A DNA stretch of 64,000 bases from Prosapia bicincta (GCA_036971475.1 JBAIZL010000001.1:97577850-97641849), one strand, 5' to 3'; numbered from the stretch's first letter, positions 1 through 12,805 are shown. Notes: generated from the letters alone by a model not told the origin. Made by a program: numbers and translations.

Positions 1-526
1 AATATTATTATTATTTTATCATTATTCATATTATTAATAACATTATGATATTAATATTAATATTATATTATAAATAGCACTATTATTACGCTAATATTTT
101 TAATAATATTATATAATTTTTAAATTTATGATTAGTTTTCATACATATTACTATTATTATTATTATTACTTTACCATTTTTGTAATATATATAGATTTCT
201 TCTCAACTTTAAAAACTTACGTTACCATACTGTGTTATAGTAGAAATAACTGTTCTCTTTTTGAAATTAAAAGGTTTATTCTATGTGTTCAATTTTGTAA
301 AATAAAAAATTACTTTGCCCAATATATGGGTTGTCTCCCTGACCACGTGCTGAGAAATGATCCTGCTCTTACACAAGAAAACACGTGTATATGGGTGTTT
401 GAGCGTGTTCATAATTATTTTGTCTTTTGTTTATTTAGTGTTTCACAATAGTCAACGTAATTATTTATAAAAGAACATTTTGTTAAAGCAATAATTGTTT
501 AACTCATACATATGTCAGTAACAAAA
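1..526. other. AT-rich DNA, no gene seen
   Basis: The first 180 bases are almost pure A/T with repeated ATT and TAT triplets. The short open frame at 128-451 begins with a run of tyrosines from a TAT-rich tract and resembles no protein family I recognise. Nothing else is supportable. Confidence 0.6.
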
Positions 527-576
527 TCATCATCATCCAAATCTACACGCTCGCTGATGATGATGATGATGATGAT
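527..576. repeat. ATC/GAT trinucleotide tracts in inverted orientation
   Basis: A short ATC tract (527-537) is followed after a spacer by seven GAT/ATG repeats (555-576). The two tracts can pair as a small hairpin. This is a simple-sequence feature. Confidence 0.7.
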
Positions 577-1815
577 GTTAATGACTTTTGCTTAAAAATG
601 CACATGAGAAAATAGTGTATTTAGATTGAAATTATAACCTTTTTTGTCATGATAAATTGAAAAATCGATAATATTCTGATTATTGGGGCTAGTACTGATT
701 TATTGCAAGTATCATAATGTCATTGCTGTATTTTAATGATCCTGGCACAGGTTGAGAAGACATTTACTATAGTAATAAATAAAAATATTGTTAAATGAAG
801 ATAACTCAAAAAAAGTGTTCTTGATATTTACAAAATTAAATTACATATTTCATATGCGAGCAAAAATAACAAATCCAAAACGTATGGGGAGGAAAATTTA
901 GTACAAAATCCTTCAAAAATGTACGACTATAATATTTAGTCTCCGTAGGTTTACCCACGTATTAATGAAGTAAGGATAGTAAATGTTTGTGACTTTTTTT
1001 TTCAAATGTGTTACTTATGGAACAAATAATTCAATAATCCAAGCGAGTCCGTCATAAATTACAAAAGTCTTTAAGATAATCTGATTTGACACCTGAGATA
1101 ATCTGATAATCAGTCAATTTGAAAGACACCTCATTTGCTATATCTAGCTAGACATAATTAGTTAAACTAAAAGTAAATTTATAACAACACTCTTGGAAAC
1201 TCCGTACTGTTAGTTTTTATTTATTTAAGTGACTTTGAAAAAGTCCAGCAGAAATATTTATATTAAACTGTTGAAAAAATATTTTTTGTTATCATAGATG
1301 AAAATTACAGGAAAACATGTTAAAATGTATTGTATATTACTGGTCTTTGACAGTTATAATAATTGTATTTCAAATAGATAAGAGTTCGCACAACACTGAA
1401 AAACTCTTCGTTATAGTATAGATATCTGGTGAAAGCAATCTTTCAGGAATATTAAAATTTATCAGTTTAAATTTTTTTATTTATCTTGTTCAAACCATTT
1501 GAACCAAACATTATTTGGAAATGTTCTAAATTTTTAAAAAAACTCTTATTTAAGTTATATTGATTTATTTAAATGATGATTTAAGGTACCTAATTTTTAT
1601 TTTCTTTTATGTTGTTTCAATATTTATTTCAGATCTGCTGAATATTCATACAATTTTATTCTGTTACAGAAGGGTACTATCGTAAAAATAATTGAAGTAT
1701 TATTCATAAAATTTTTTTTAAAATTACGAAAAATTAAACCATTGTTTATAATAAAAAAGTCCGCAAAGTAAACGCATGAATCTAAGAGTGACAAAAAATT
1801 TAAAGTAAACAATTA
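577..1815. other. AT-rich DNA, no gene seen
   Basis: Homopolymer-rich A/T sequence with stop codons in every frame at short spacing. I found no transposon end, tandem array or conserved motif here. Confidence 0.5.
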
Positions 1816-2068
1816 CCTCTGCATCATGATTACAACGAAGGCGCAGCGCCTTCTTTGCTATCCGATCGTTAAAGTCACCAGCACTAAACACAAAACTGCA
1901 CCACACAATAAGAGCGACCGTGCTAGAGTGTGTACGCGAACCGACTACCTTTTGCCGGAATATTGAAGTGTTCGCAGGCGGGAATTGAGTAACTAGCCGC
2001 TTTCCTTTCTCTTCGTGTAATGACGACAACCTATCCTTTGAATGAACGATGCCCGAAGTGTTCCACAT
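1816..2068 (-). other. Possible first exon and promoter of an unknown gene
   Basis: This block is visibly richer in G+C than its surroundings. On the minus strand it has an open frame from an ATG at 2068 down to a good splice-donor match (AG|GTAATT) near 1815. Nearer that donor the minus strand also has a GCAGTTTTGTGTTTAGTG stretch, like sequence around arthropod transcription starts, and two consecutive ATG codons just before the donor. These fit either an 84-codon first coding exon or a short 5' UTR exon. The predicted peptide matches no family I know and no downstream exon was identified. It could equally be chance sequence or an old transposon fragment. Confidence 0.22.
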
Positions 2069-3396
2069 AATGACCCTGACTTTGCATGAAAGTGCGGATT
2101 GGAAATTAAATTGTACATGACGTGTTCATGCATAATCGTTTTAGACAAAAATTAATTTGTCTTTTGATTTTAGAGTTGAAATACCTACAAACACGCTAGG
2201 GTCTTTTTCGTAATGGTACAATCCGAAATGAGACAAGTCAACTGTTATAGGTCTATACGAAGTAAACTCTAAGCCTACTGCATTCTCTACTGGAAATATA
2301 TAGAACTAATTTCCTACCTTGTTTCTTCATTTACATGTTACGGTGAAATCATTTCCAAATTTAATTTCCTATGTAAACCCTTCCCGAGTAAACATTTCAT
2401 AAATTATCTGCTAAAATCAGAAAATGTATTACTTTATTTCTTTCGCAGGGCTTTAGTACTTAAAATTTTATAACTATGTTAAAATATACTTCAAATAAAT
2501 ATTTTTAACCGATCTTTTAAAACATGGAGACGTATTGTTAGATATAAGTGAATTTTTAGCAAACACGTTGGAAGTTTGAACCCATGTAATGATATTTAAT
2601 AAAGTATATAATTTGTATGTTTCGAATTATTTACATCAACAACAAAAATTGATATATATTTTGATCCTTAAAATATTAAGAATAGCGAAAATGTAATGGG
2701 AATTTTGTTTTAGCCTAATAAATATATTTATTTCATTGGTGTCATAATAATTATTTTGTATTTATCAGGTTGTTACGTGCATAAGGTGTTTATTTGTGCA
2801 TAACTAAAGTAAATTTCTATAAGCATTGTGGTAATAAATAGTCAGTGTAATTGCAAATGAATTTCAAGTAAATTTCTATAATGACTGTGGTAAAGCATGA
2901 GTAGGCCTATAACTGCCAATATATTCTTAAACAATATTAATTTATAAAATCAAAGGTAGGCTAAATAAATACAGTTTACAAAGTTATGTATCAAAAAACG
3001 CTTCCATTGTATTTTTTTCTATGTCACAGTATAATCTTTTGAAGATGATGCAAGCCTATCGAAACGTACAACTGATTAACTATATATAAAATTGTAAGCC
3101 TGGTAAACTTATGATTATATATTAGATTAAATTGCGTTAATATGTATTTTTAGTACAACTATATAAATACTAAGTTCTTATACTCGCTTCCCATTTATAC
3201 TTTATTGAACTAAACAAGAATAGGCCGTATTCCTCGTTATATTCATGAGTCGACTTGTGAGAGCTATTTTACAGTGCTTTCATTTTTCAGCATTCAAGAC
3301 ATCCTTCTTCTAATATTAAAAAATTATAACACTGTAATATAGATTTCGAAAAATGACATGCAAATATAAGGAGTAATAGTCTTGTTAAATTATATT
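2069..3396. other. AT-rich DNA with one small local duplication
   Basis: About 28 bp is duplicated 58 bp apart (near 2807-2834 and 2865-2892; shared core AAGTAAATTTCTATAA...TGTGGTAA). A TGAAGATG...CGAAACG motif at about 3040-3066 resembles the PLE-end core described further along but lacks its first C. No gene is seen. Confidence 0.5.
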
Positions 3397-5429
3397 ATTA
3401 TAAGTAGGGATGGGCCGATTCCGATTCTCGATTCCAGGAATCGTCAATTCTAGGTGGTATCGAGGAATCGTCGATACTCGATTCTTCATCATAAAAGTGT
3501 CGATTCCGATTCCACACGATTCCGAATATTTATAAAAATAAATGGACCAACTGGCCCAGCATAGTTTTTCCTACCGTAAATGAAACGTAAATAAACTCCG
3601 TCGGGCCAATTTACCCGACATTGTTTTTGATTTAATTAAATTTTATTATCTGTGCCACACTGTTTTGATATTTTTTGTGCTTTGTGTTAGCAAGAAACAA
3701 CAAAACCATAATTTCATGTCCCGGCTACCCAAATAATAAACAGACTGGTGATAAAAGTGTTTTTGCGCCTATCACTAAGACACGTAAACGTGTCACATGT
3801 GATTGGTTTGTGAGTTTATAAATATTTTGAATATAGAACTAAAGTGTAATATATTCTCTCTCTGATAAGTAATGCTACAGGTCCAGTAAATACTATCCAA
3901 GATTCATATTAAGTAAAAGTTTTAACACCAAATAATTTACTTGTTAAGGAATTTACGTTATAATTTACTTCCTAGTAAGGATGAGTTTATCTAAGTGTAT
4001 CAATGTTTGTACTTAACTTTCACAAAGTCCGTTTTTAAGGATTATTTTACAACTAAATATTTAGTCAATATTTCCGACTTACTTTTAAGGTTTTGTGAAA
4101 TTTTGAAAACAGTAGTGAAAATCATTACAATACGTTATAACAAATATGTGTGTCGGCCCGTAACTACGGACAAAAAGCTCTTAGAATAACATCATCTTCT
4201 TAATCCCGTCGGCGTTTATCTATCAAACAAAAACCATCGTAAATACATCTGTAAGTAGTGTGAAGCTTGTTGTTAAATACTGTGCCTTAATTTTTCCAAA
4301 AGTAGCAACACCAGCTGAGTAGTACTAATAAACATAAAGCGTTAAGAGGTCTGGCGGTATTCGGTTCAGGGTACTGGCCGTCGCGTCAATTCGATGACGG
4401 TTAACAGAAACTGACGGTGGAAAACCAGAAATATATCAAATATGAAAAAGCACTTAAACATCATTCATTTTGCCCAAATTTATCAACAAAAAAGATCTAT
4501 ACTTGAAGAAACTTTATCCTCAGACACAGGACCTACAAGTGATAGTCGGTTAAAAATCAACTGGGATTGAGTAATAAATACAAAATAGGCCTGAATCAGT
4601 TACACTTGTTCCAGATACCTGCAGAAAAAAGGTCCCACCAGATGTGGAGAAGGTATGCCCCACTAATCCAGAATGTTGGGGAAGAAGGTACCCCAGGGGA
4701 ATTGACAGTAGAAGAAGAAGTAAACAATTATCTGGGGGAACCATTAGCCAGTCCAGATTGTAATGTTGGGAAGTATTTGGCAGTACAAAGTGCCAAATAC
4801 CCTCATTTAAATGCAATGGCAATAAAATACCTGTCTGCCCACTCGCGACAGTGTTTTCTGAAAAACCTTTCTCAACTTCAGGAGCTATATGTGACTAGCG
4901 ATGAGACTAGCTTGACCCACAACGTTTTCAAATGCTTGTGTTTTTTAACAGAAATGTACATTACCTGCCAGACTTTTAAATATTAAAGACTATCCTATCT
5001 GTATTAATTTTTTACTTTTTATGTTATTCGTTTGTTTTTAATTTTTGTTTTGTTTTGAGAGACAATGTAAATAGGCTTAGGAATTTTTTCAAACATCATA
5101 AAATAGGTAAAGTTCACATTTTTAACTTTAAAATAAGTCATTACTTTATTCTGATATGTTTTTATGTTTAAAAAAATTCCTATTGATAAATCAAGGTTGA
5201 AGGTTTTGTGTAGCCTATTACATTAAAACAGAACTTTTAAAAGGTTTTGCCATATGACCAAGATGTTAACTAAATTAATTATTAGAGAACTATAATGTAA
5301 GCTAATATAACTTGAAAGAATCGAGAATCGAGAATCGACTAAAGAATCGAGAATCGAACGGAAAATTTTAGAATCGGAATCGGAATCGGAATCGAAAATT
5401 TTAGGAATCGGCCCATCCCTAATTATAAG
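3397..5429 (+). mobile_element. hAT DNA transposon, internally deleted, with target duplication
   Basis: The element proper is 3405-5421 (2017 bp). It is bounded by a perfect 18-bp terminal inverted repeat, TAGGGATGGGCCGATTCC on the left and its exact reverse complement on the right. It is flanked by a perfect 8-bp direct duplication, ATTATAAG, at 3397-3404 and 5422-5429. An 8-bp duplication plus a short TIR is the hAT signature. Inside both ends the motif GAATCG (or its complement) is repeated many times, like the subterminal transposase-binding repeats of hAT elements. The interior keeps only pieces of a plus-strand transposase, so the copy is non-autonomous. The perfect target duplication and TIRs suggest a fairly recent insertion compared with the other relics here. 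Confidence 0.9.
4425..4960 (+). pseudogene. hAT transposase remnant (BED finger end + dimerisation domain)
   Basis: Two ends of a hAT transposase survive, with the catalytic middle missing. At 4430-4460 the translation SNMKKHLNIIH matches the histidine-containing end of a BED zinc finger, the usual N-terminal DNA-binding domain. From about 4690 the frame reads EVNNYLGEPLASP, then YPHLNAMAIKYLSA (near 4800-4840), which matches the C-terminal hAT dimerisation region. After 4845 the frame shifts: the continuing family motif (VFSEKPFSTSGAICD) is in another frame and then hits stop codons. A full hAT transposase is typically 500-700 residues; far fewer remain here. No usable ATG opens the 4567-4986 frame. 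The protein cannot be functional. Family identification is firm; exact subfamily is not. Confidence 0.85.
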
Positions 5430-5479
5430 GTATATTAAAGTGTTTGTTGATTCCATTTTCACGTGAGCTATTACTTTTC

Positions 5480-5601
5480 ACTAACACTTGTAAATGTTTA
5501 CGGTCTACGTTGACAAGGGACACATCCCCCGAAACGGCCGTCTTCAACAAATATAAGTAAGTGCTGCTATAGCCAAGTTGTAAATATTTACAAGTGTTAG
5601 T
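5480..5601. repeat. Small inverted repeat (21-bp arms, about 80-bp loop)
   Basis: ACTAACACTTGTAAATGTTTA at 5480-5500 pairs with its reverse complement at 5581-5601 with one mismatch. It could be a tiny MITE or a chance hairpin. No target duplication is visible. Confidence 0.5.
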
Positions 5602-6901
5602 ATATTAAAGTGTGTGTGAGTGTGTGTGTTGCAATGGCCTATCTAACGCGTAGCTTACCTACATGGCATTTTAAATAGTCTATAATTTAAATTTTTCGAC
5701 ATAAGTAAAGTAATTTTCAGGTAAGTATTTCCCAATTCTTATTACTATCATTTTTGTACCTTATTCTCCTGCTCTGATTTCTTCTTTCAACTCTTTCTTC
5801 ACAACCACCTATTACTTACTTGAGAGGGCGTGTTCATCAAATGTTTAAAAGGACTCCAATTTATATTATCAGAACCCGTAATTTCCTTGTAAACCATCAG
5901 GGATATTTCATTATCGAAAAAACAATTAGCATTAGCACAACCGCGGCTTATCTGTACTCAGGGAGGGTTTTCAATATTTTTGGAGGTAGTGTTACTCATT
6001 ACCTTTAATTAAAGGGTCAGTGAAACCAAATATTGTTATTTAAAATTTACATTACAACTGCTATTTCGAAACTATGTTTTCTTTTTTTTTAGGTTCTTCC
6101 ATCCATACCAAAATTTACAGGTTAATTTATTATTTATCGCTCGCTCAAATTACTCACAACTTTTGTACATCATCTGACCTTTATTATAAAACAAAAAAAT
6201 ACAAAAAAATTCATTCGCTTAACTGAAAATTATAATAACTTTGTCAAACATTATTAACTGATCCTAAATTATAGCATTTTATTGTTCATACTTTGAATTA
6301 TATATATAATAAACAATTTCTAAAAACGGCAATATGATTCCTTACACCTAAAACAGAATATTTATAAAATTATACATCTAACCTATTATATGGCATATTT
6401 ATGTGAGTAAAATTATCATTTATTAGGCATTACTAACAGTTACAGTTCTACGTATTGATCATTCCGAGACTATGAACTTACTTATATTCAAAATACTTTT
6501 TATATCTCAGGGGGATACTTATTAATACAAAATATCCTTTAACCATCGCCTTGTTTTTATTAACTTTAATCTCCTTATTGTTAGTTAATTGCAATTTTAC
6601 TTTTCTTCAATATCTTCTTGTTCAACAATTTTACTAAAATATTTCACAATAATTTGATAACTTCCAACATTAATTGCTATATTATTTACTTTATTTTTTT
6701 AGCTACTTTGGTAATAATAATGACATAAATTTGTAAAACCTAATCTATTTTAATGACATATCTAATTGTCCTTATTATTACTATTACTCAAAAAATAGCA
6801 TATATTAATTTTCCTCAATTTATTTGACTGGACATATTTTATACTGGTTGACCTAAATACGTTCTTACGGAAAAAACTTTATATATTTTAAAGTATAATA
6901 A

Positions 6902-6902
<1 letters not shown>
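5602..6902. other. AT-rich DNA, no gene seen
   Basis: Low-complexity A/T sequence throughout; no open frame longer than about 60 codons with recognisable content and no transposon end. Confidence 0.5.

Positions 6903-6969
<67 letters not shown>
6903..6969. repeat. (TG)n microsatellite
   Basis: An uninterrupted TG dinucleotide run of about 33 units. Confidence 0.97.
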
Positions 6970-6974
<5 letters not shown>

Positions 6975-7148
6975 CAAATATATATTGAATGCATTATTAA
7001 TTTAAATTGTATAAAAGATATAAATTTCAAAATATATAAAGTCATTAAAACTGGAAAAAATTTTGTAAGATAAGCAGTAAATTTAAATTTAAAAAAAATT
7101 ATCTGCTAAAACAAAATACTATAAAATCTATACTTCTAAATTTTTTTA

Positions 7149-7302
7149 AATCACTTAAACGTTTATGGCTATCCGAACTTTGAATTTAGTAAATTTGTTT
7201 AAACTTACTGAGGCAGGACGTTTTCGTGTTCTGCCTTAGTAAGTTTTAACAAATTTACTAAATTTAAAGTTCGGATAGTCATAAACTATTGTTTAAGTGA
7301 TT
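7149..7302. repeat. Palindrome made of a PLE 3'-flank unit
   Basis: Two arms of about 70 bp meet at a short centre near 7222-7226. Each reads, outward from the centre, ...CTGCC-(T)TAGTAAGTTT...AAAGTTCGGATAGTCATAAACT.... The right arm closely resembles 41005-41070, which directly follows the GIY-YIG relic at 40609-40974. The palindrome is therefore most simply two head-to-head copies of a PLE terminal or 3'-UTR segment. Its function is unknown and it has no coding content. Confidence 0.8.
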
Positions 7303-8673
7303 AATAAGATTCACCGAATGTAATGGACTACAAAATTCGAAAATATAATATTTTACCGATGGTAAAGTCGTGATTTTTTTGTAAATAATTTGAAACACAT
7401 TTTATATGTAAATTTTAAAATACCGCCATATGGATTTAAACCTCCAAAACATCTGCTAAAAACACACACCTTTTTACCATTACATTCTCATGTTTAAAAT
7501 ATTCAGTTCTCTTTTTCTTGAAATTTCTAACTCAAGATAAGAAAAAGTTGTCAAATATGTTTTAATTGTATCATTATTTTCAATGTCGATAGAATAATAA
7601 ACTTATTATTTCTTTCATATAAATAGCTTAAAGTTATGTAGAATTAACGCATTAAATACTAGATATGTGAATGAATAAGCTAGTGCTTTCTATAATTACA
7701 CCAGTTGAGTGTTGGAAGGACAGCCGACACAGAAGCGCATTATCTCGACAGTGACACAGATAAAGTCTGTAATTATTTTACTAAGGTAAGCCATTCAACG
7801 AAATCTGTTTAGACGCACACATTCGGCCCACAGCTACAGATAGTTGTTGCCACTTGTAAAACCTGTATTTACTTAACAGTTGCAATTAAAACATCTGTCA
7901 CTGTCTATTCGGCCAAAGTCTAAATGGCACACAGTCAAGTTCTAAGTCTGTGAATGGCCAGCATGTGTCAACATCATAGATTGGTGAGCGCGTGCTTTTG
8001 GATAACTAGACTTTACCGAAATTGTGTTGAATTCGTTTCTGTGTACATAACGCACTTTCTAATAAATGTCGCGGCATACAAATAAATTAGTAAACTTTAC
8101 TTTTCTTAGTATAGAACAATTTTAATTTCACAAGTCAATTCAATAACTCTTAAAATTTCTTTATTACCATTATGACTAATGTTTAATAACTTTAGAGTTT
8201 AAAATTGTTCCTGAAATAACTACCTTCAATTTCATAAGGAAATATGTAGCAGCCAATTTTACTCATTAATTTTATAATATCTCCCACGTGTTCAATATTT
8301 GTTTAACTTCCATAATAATTACAAAACGTCTATAATGAAATACATCAGTAGTTGCATATTACAATATTTCTCATTTATGTCAGCCCTTAATTGAAAGTGT
8401 TTAAATATTGTTTGACATATTGGGATTTTGTGTAAAAATATTAATGCTACATATGTCGGTATGTCTTTGTGCTCTACTCAGAGATACTACATACTAAACC
8501 GATATATTTCAGTCTGAGTGCTTGAAATGGTATTATTTTCCACACCGTAAATTGAAATTTAAAACAATATTCGTAAAAAAACCTCCCTACGAACAATTGT
8601 TTTTTAACGTTTTTTTCAAAAATACCAACTCTTTTACTTCTGGAAGGTAAATGTTTGAAAAGTTCAACATTAA
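7303..8673. other. AT-rich DNA, no gene seen
   Basis: A slightly less AT-rich patch lies at about 7700-8000, but it has no frame or motif that I can name. Confidence 0.45.
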
Positions 8674-8688
8674 CCCCCCCCCCCCCCC
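8674..8688. repeat. Poly-C tract (15 C)
   Basis: A pure 15-base C run in otherwise AT-rich sequence. It has the strand composition to form an i-motif or G-quadruplex, but it is short and isolated. Confidence 0.9.
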
Positions 8689-11600
8689 GGAGTATGTGGT
8701 GAGGGAATATCCGCGAGTTTCTATGTATACATTTACTTCAAAAACGTTTTACGGACAAAACATTTGTGCATCAAAACATTATAAGGTCGTTGAAAACTGG
8801 ACCATAAATATCCTTGAAATAGACCTTCAATGTAGTTTGATCCTTTCCAAGTACAAACCTTACACCAAAAATTGACACTACAAAACTGACCTTTCCATCC
8901 ATAGTGCAAGATAAATTGATTCGGAATAAATAATTAATTAGAATCTAGAATCAAAGAAAATAGGAATAATAGTTAATAACAGATAAAGCAGCAGTAGCAC
9001 TATTTTGTGAGATTGGAATATATTTTTGCTTACATAAAATAAGGAACGCATTAAATATATTATGCGAGTTTTAAAACATAATATGTAAATTTAATATACT
9101 TTAAAAAAGATGATATTGAAAAAAGACAATCATACAAACATTATTGAGATAATAATTTAATCCCTTATGTAAAATATGATTAAAAAGATAACCTGTTTAA
9201 AACATTATTGAATATTGGGAAAAAACAACAATTAATAATAATGTATAATATTATATATTTATATAAATTATAATTATATTTATTAAAAGTAATTATTAAT
9301 ATGAATAATATAGTTTAAACGTAGCCTATAATTATTAATATTTGGGACACAATGACTATTATTACATGTAAAGGTTTGACCAACCGTTTATAAACTCATG
9401 TCAAATGCTATAAAATTATAAACATGGGATGAAATATGTCAAGTGCTAGAAACTCAAAATGATATAAACACTCAACATCCGTGAATGGGATAAAGGAATT
9501 GTTTCGTATGTGATGAGAAAAAAGGATCTGATTTTCAAAATTTAATAATGGTTAACAAGTATAAGGATATTTTAGAGCCAGGATACTTAGAAAACTTCAG
9601 AATTTTCAAGATGCGCTTAAGAAGACAACTGGCTTAACGTTTTTTTTTATAAATCAAATAAATTCAAAATTGATTTTGCTTGTGGGATGATAAACTCAGA
9701 TAATTTTCAGTTATAGTCTAATAGGATTGGCAGAGTTTTTCCAACAACAGATAGAATAGGTTATAAACATAATTATCATCCAGTACAAAATATATGTAAA
9801 GTTCATACGCAGAATACGTAAGTAGACCAAGAATAATAAAATATTAAATAATAACAAAGCTCTTGTTACAACCTTTTTGACTATTATACCTCCTAACATT
9901 TGGAATACGGGGTATTATGGGATTACGTGAGTATAACGTATACTTTAAATAGTCTTCCTGAATATGCCCAAATAAAAGCTCAAAATTTAAATTTAGAATG
10001 AACTATAAATATAAAGTCTTATTGACTGGACACAATTCTCCCAACAACCTACATAAGACCGAACTAAGTAAGCTTTTTCTACTTTTAATGCAATAATTGT
10101 AATCAGCGTTCGTGACAAGCGTTCGTAAACTGACTGTGTATCATTAACCCAAAGGATTGAAATTAGTTAATCCTGAAGACGTTTTCCTGTTATTTGTCCA
10201 ATCACTGGGGAATTTTATAATTAAAGGAAAACGTTTATTCCCCATAGTTAATACAACTTTCACATTTTAATTTATAACAGGGAATAGTAATTTTAACTAT
10301 TGGAGTAAATGTAATAAATTACCATTTCGTATTCTATCAGTAAAGATTTATTAGATTCATGAATAGTTCACTGTAAGATAACTTAAACGCCAGTTTATGG
10401 GGATTGGCTTTATTTTATTTTATCATATTTATTTATTGCAGTTTTTAGGATATCAGCCAGTTTTGTCAATATAATCTTCGAAGGATAAGTGAGCATTGTA
10501 GCATGGGTAAAAAACACTCACAATCTAGTAAGAGGTAGTCATGGAAGTGACGTACTATAACATCATTTATTCCGGATCGTGAAGCTAGATTATACATAAT
10601 ACCGCAGTCATAAAAAGGTATTTACCTGTTACACGCCCTAGTGAAAACATGTCAAGTATAGAGGAAAAATAAAGGAACCAGGCAGGATTAAGGAAAGGAC
10701 ATTCAGTAATGACAGTTCATAGCGGGTTACGCAAAGCGCCAATAACCTTGTAGCTCAAAGTTTGACACGGCGAAAGTTTTGTGTCTAGATCAATGAGAAC
10801 TACATTCCAGATTAAGGGCCACTATCTCTATTACGCACGGTGAATGTAGATTACATCAAAACACAATGAATTATAATAGAGTATATAATGTACGTTAATC
10901 TTACCACGACTAATGGGAACAATTCACGCTTCAGCTTGTGTTTGTTTGATGTAATTCTTTAAGAAGTGTAAAGCAAGCTATGAATTTAATTAATTAATTA
11001 ATAACTAAACAAAATTTCAAAAGTAAATTATTTTAACTACCAACCTCAAAGTTATCATCTTAGAGGTTACCGCTTCAATTATAGGTTGTAAAAATATAGT
11101 TAAAATTACAAGTATGTCAGTTTTCATTAATTTTTAGTAGCTGAATTAACTGAAATATTTTAGTAAATGAAGATAACAAGTTTTTGTTGCTATGCTCTTG
11201 ATCGATAACAGATATTTATTTATCTCATCTATGATAAGTATTTGTTTTCGTTTAAATCGTTTTATTTTGATGCCAGTCCCGACGTATCAAATATTATATG
11301 CAAAATTAATATGTAAAACATATATTATGTCTGAAAACTTCCTGACAAAATATTGTATATGTAGGTTTGAATTTTACTTTGTTGAAAAATGTTTCAGTAC
11401 TACTTAAAAGTAAATTTAAATAATTCTAAAGGTTTGAGAAAGATGCAAATCTTTTAGAAATATTTAGTACTAAGAGAGCGATATTTATACCGCTATGCTC
11501 AGAAATTACATTTTTGGTCAAACGTATTAGGGCTTTACTCATAAATATAACATATTTCAAGCACTTTCTAATCTATCAGTACTTATTGCGATGAGTTTAT

Positions 11601-12071
11601 ATGTGATGCAACATATTAGATTCAGTTTAAAAATATTATTGCAGTGTGCATAGATTTAAAATGTTTGCAGAATATATTCGTTCTTGTGCGAAAAATATTA
11701 CAATTGTTTGTAAAGAATTATCAGGGATTTACTAAAAGAGATTAGAGCGTTTTGTTTTCTCAGTGTCTTCACAAATCGTGTGGAATGATGTAATAATCTA
11801 CTGAAATTAAAGGTGTAAGAAGAAACCTTTGATATTTCCGCTGCCACCTGCACAACTATAAACAAATTGGAAAGGTTCCTGGATTCATTACATAGGAACT
11901 ATATAACTTTAGGGCCATTAGTATACCACACGCTAACTTTGTTATGTTTCGTACTTGTTAGATCTTTTGAAAATTTCAAAGTAAAATTCTGTCTGCTATT
12001 ATTAACTTATTTTCTCGGTTGAAACCAAGTCATATTACTATCATCAGATTTATATCAAAACATACATCAAA
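8689..12071. other. AT-rich DNA, no gene seen
   Basis: No transposon end, tandem array or credible coding exon was found. A short TTAA repeat lies at about 10984-11003. Patches near 10500-10900 are closer to balanced composition but carry no recognised motif. Confidence 0.45.
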
Positions 12072-12206
12072 TACACACACACACACACACGCACACACCA
12101 CAACACCCACCCACACCCACACACACACACACAACCACGACTCACGCACACACACACACACAAAACCACGAACTCACACACGCACACGCACACACACAAC
12201 CACGAA

Positions 12207-12252
<46 letters not shown>
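12072..12252. repeat. (CA)n-rich microsatellite with interruptions
   Basis: A CA array broken by CCACGA/CTCACG interruptions that recur about every 45-50 bp (for example CAACCACGAACTCACA), ending in (TA)6. The interruptions suggest small higher-order duplications. Open frames across it are microsatellite artefacts. Confidence 0.95.
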
Positions 12253-12253
<1 letters not shown>

Positions 12254-12286
12254 CCATCATTACTAATATATAAATCTAATCGTTCC

Positions 12287-12317
12287 TGTGTGTGTGTATG
12301 TGTATGTGCGCGGGTGT

Positions 12318-12350
<33 letters not shown>

Positions 12351-12415
12351 TGTGTCTGTGTGTGTGTGTGTGTGTCTGTGTGTATGTGTGTGTGTGTGTG
12401 TGTCTGTGTCTGTGT
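12287..12415. repeat. (TG)n-rich microsatellite with TC interruptions
   Basis: A TG array with periodic TCTG interruptions, lying 35 bp downstream of the CA array on the same strand. The two tracts are thus mutually inverted and could pair as a long imperfect hairpin. Confidence 0.95.
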
Positions 12416-12727
12416 TACTCGATTACGTAAAAAATATGTTAATGCTGAAATGTTATAGACATTCTTAGGGTCACTGTTTAACACATAAACCTATTTTAAT
12501 TTAGAAATTCCGTCAGAGCACCACCCGACGTGGCTTGAAAACCCCCTTAACACCTAATTGTTTATACTCCATTTATCACTTATCTTGATCTAATCAGCTG
12601 ATAATCACCTGTAACGATAATTTTTAAACTCATTTAAACAGCTGATAGTATTTGATTGTTGATCATCCTTCTAGGTTCATTTTTCAGTAAATTAAATTCA
12701 ACCCAAGTACAAATACATATTAAATCA

Positions 12728-12728
<1 letters not shown>

Positions 12729-12798
<70 letters not shown>

Positions 12799-12805
12799 AT
12801 ATATA
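12729..12805. repeat. (AT)n then (ATGT)n compound microsatellite
   Basis: An AT dinucleotide run to about 12774 grades into six ATGT tetranucleotides and back to AT. Confidence 0.95.

Noticed and set aside
2902..2909. Octamer TAGGCCTA, also at 33248, 42815 and 43828
   Set aside because: Four occurrences are too few to claim enrichment or identify a lineage without a genome-wide count.
3035..3070. TTGAAGATGATG...TATCGAAACG as a hammerhead-like core
   Set aside because: The first core base is T instead of C, and no pairing stem joins the two halves.
4550..4822. 90-codon minus-strand frame opposite the hAT transposase remnant
   Set aside because: It is the antisense shadow of the plus-strand dimerisation domain.
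12019..12484. Open frames rich in histidine/threonine or cysteine/valine over CA/TG arrays (also at 13720-14010, 16058-16320, 39806-40120 and 48131-48316)
   Set aside because: They are translations of dinucleotide microsatellites in several frames at once and lack any other protein content.
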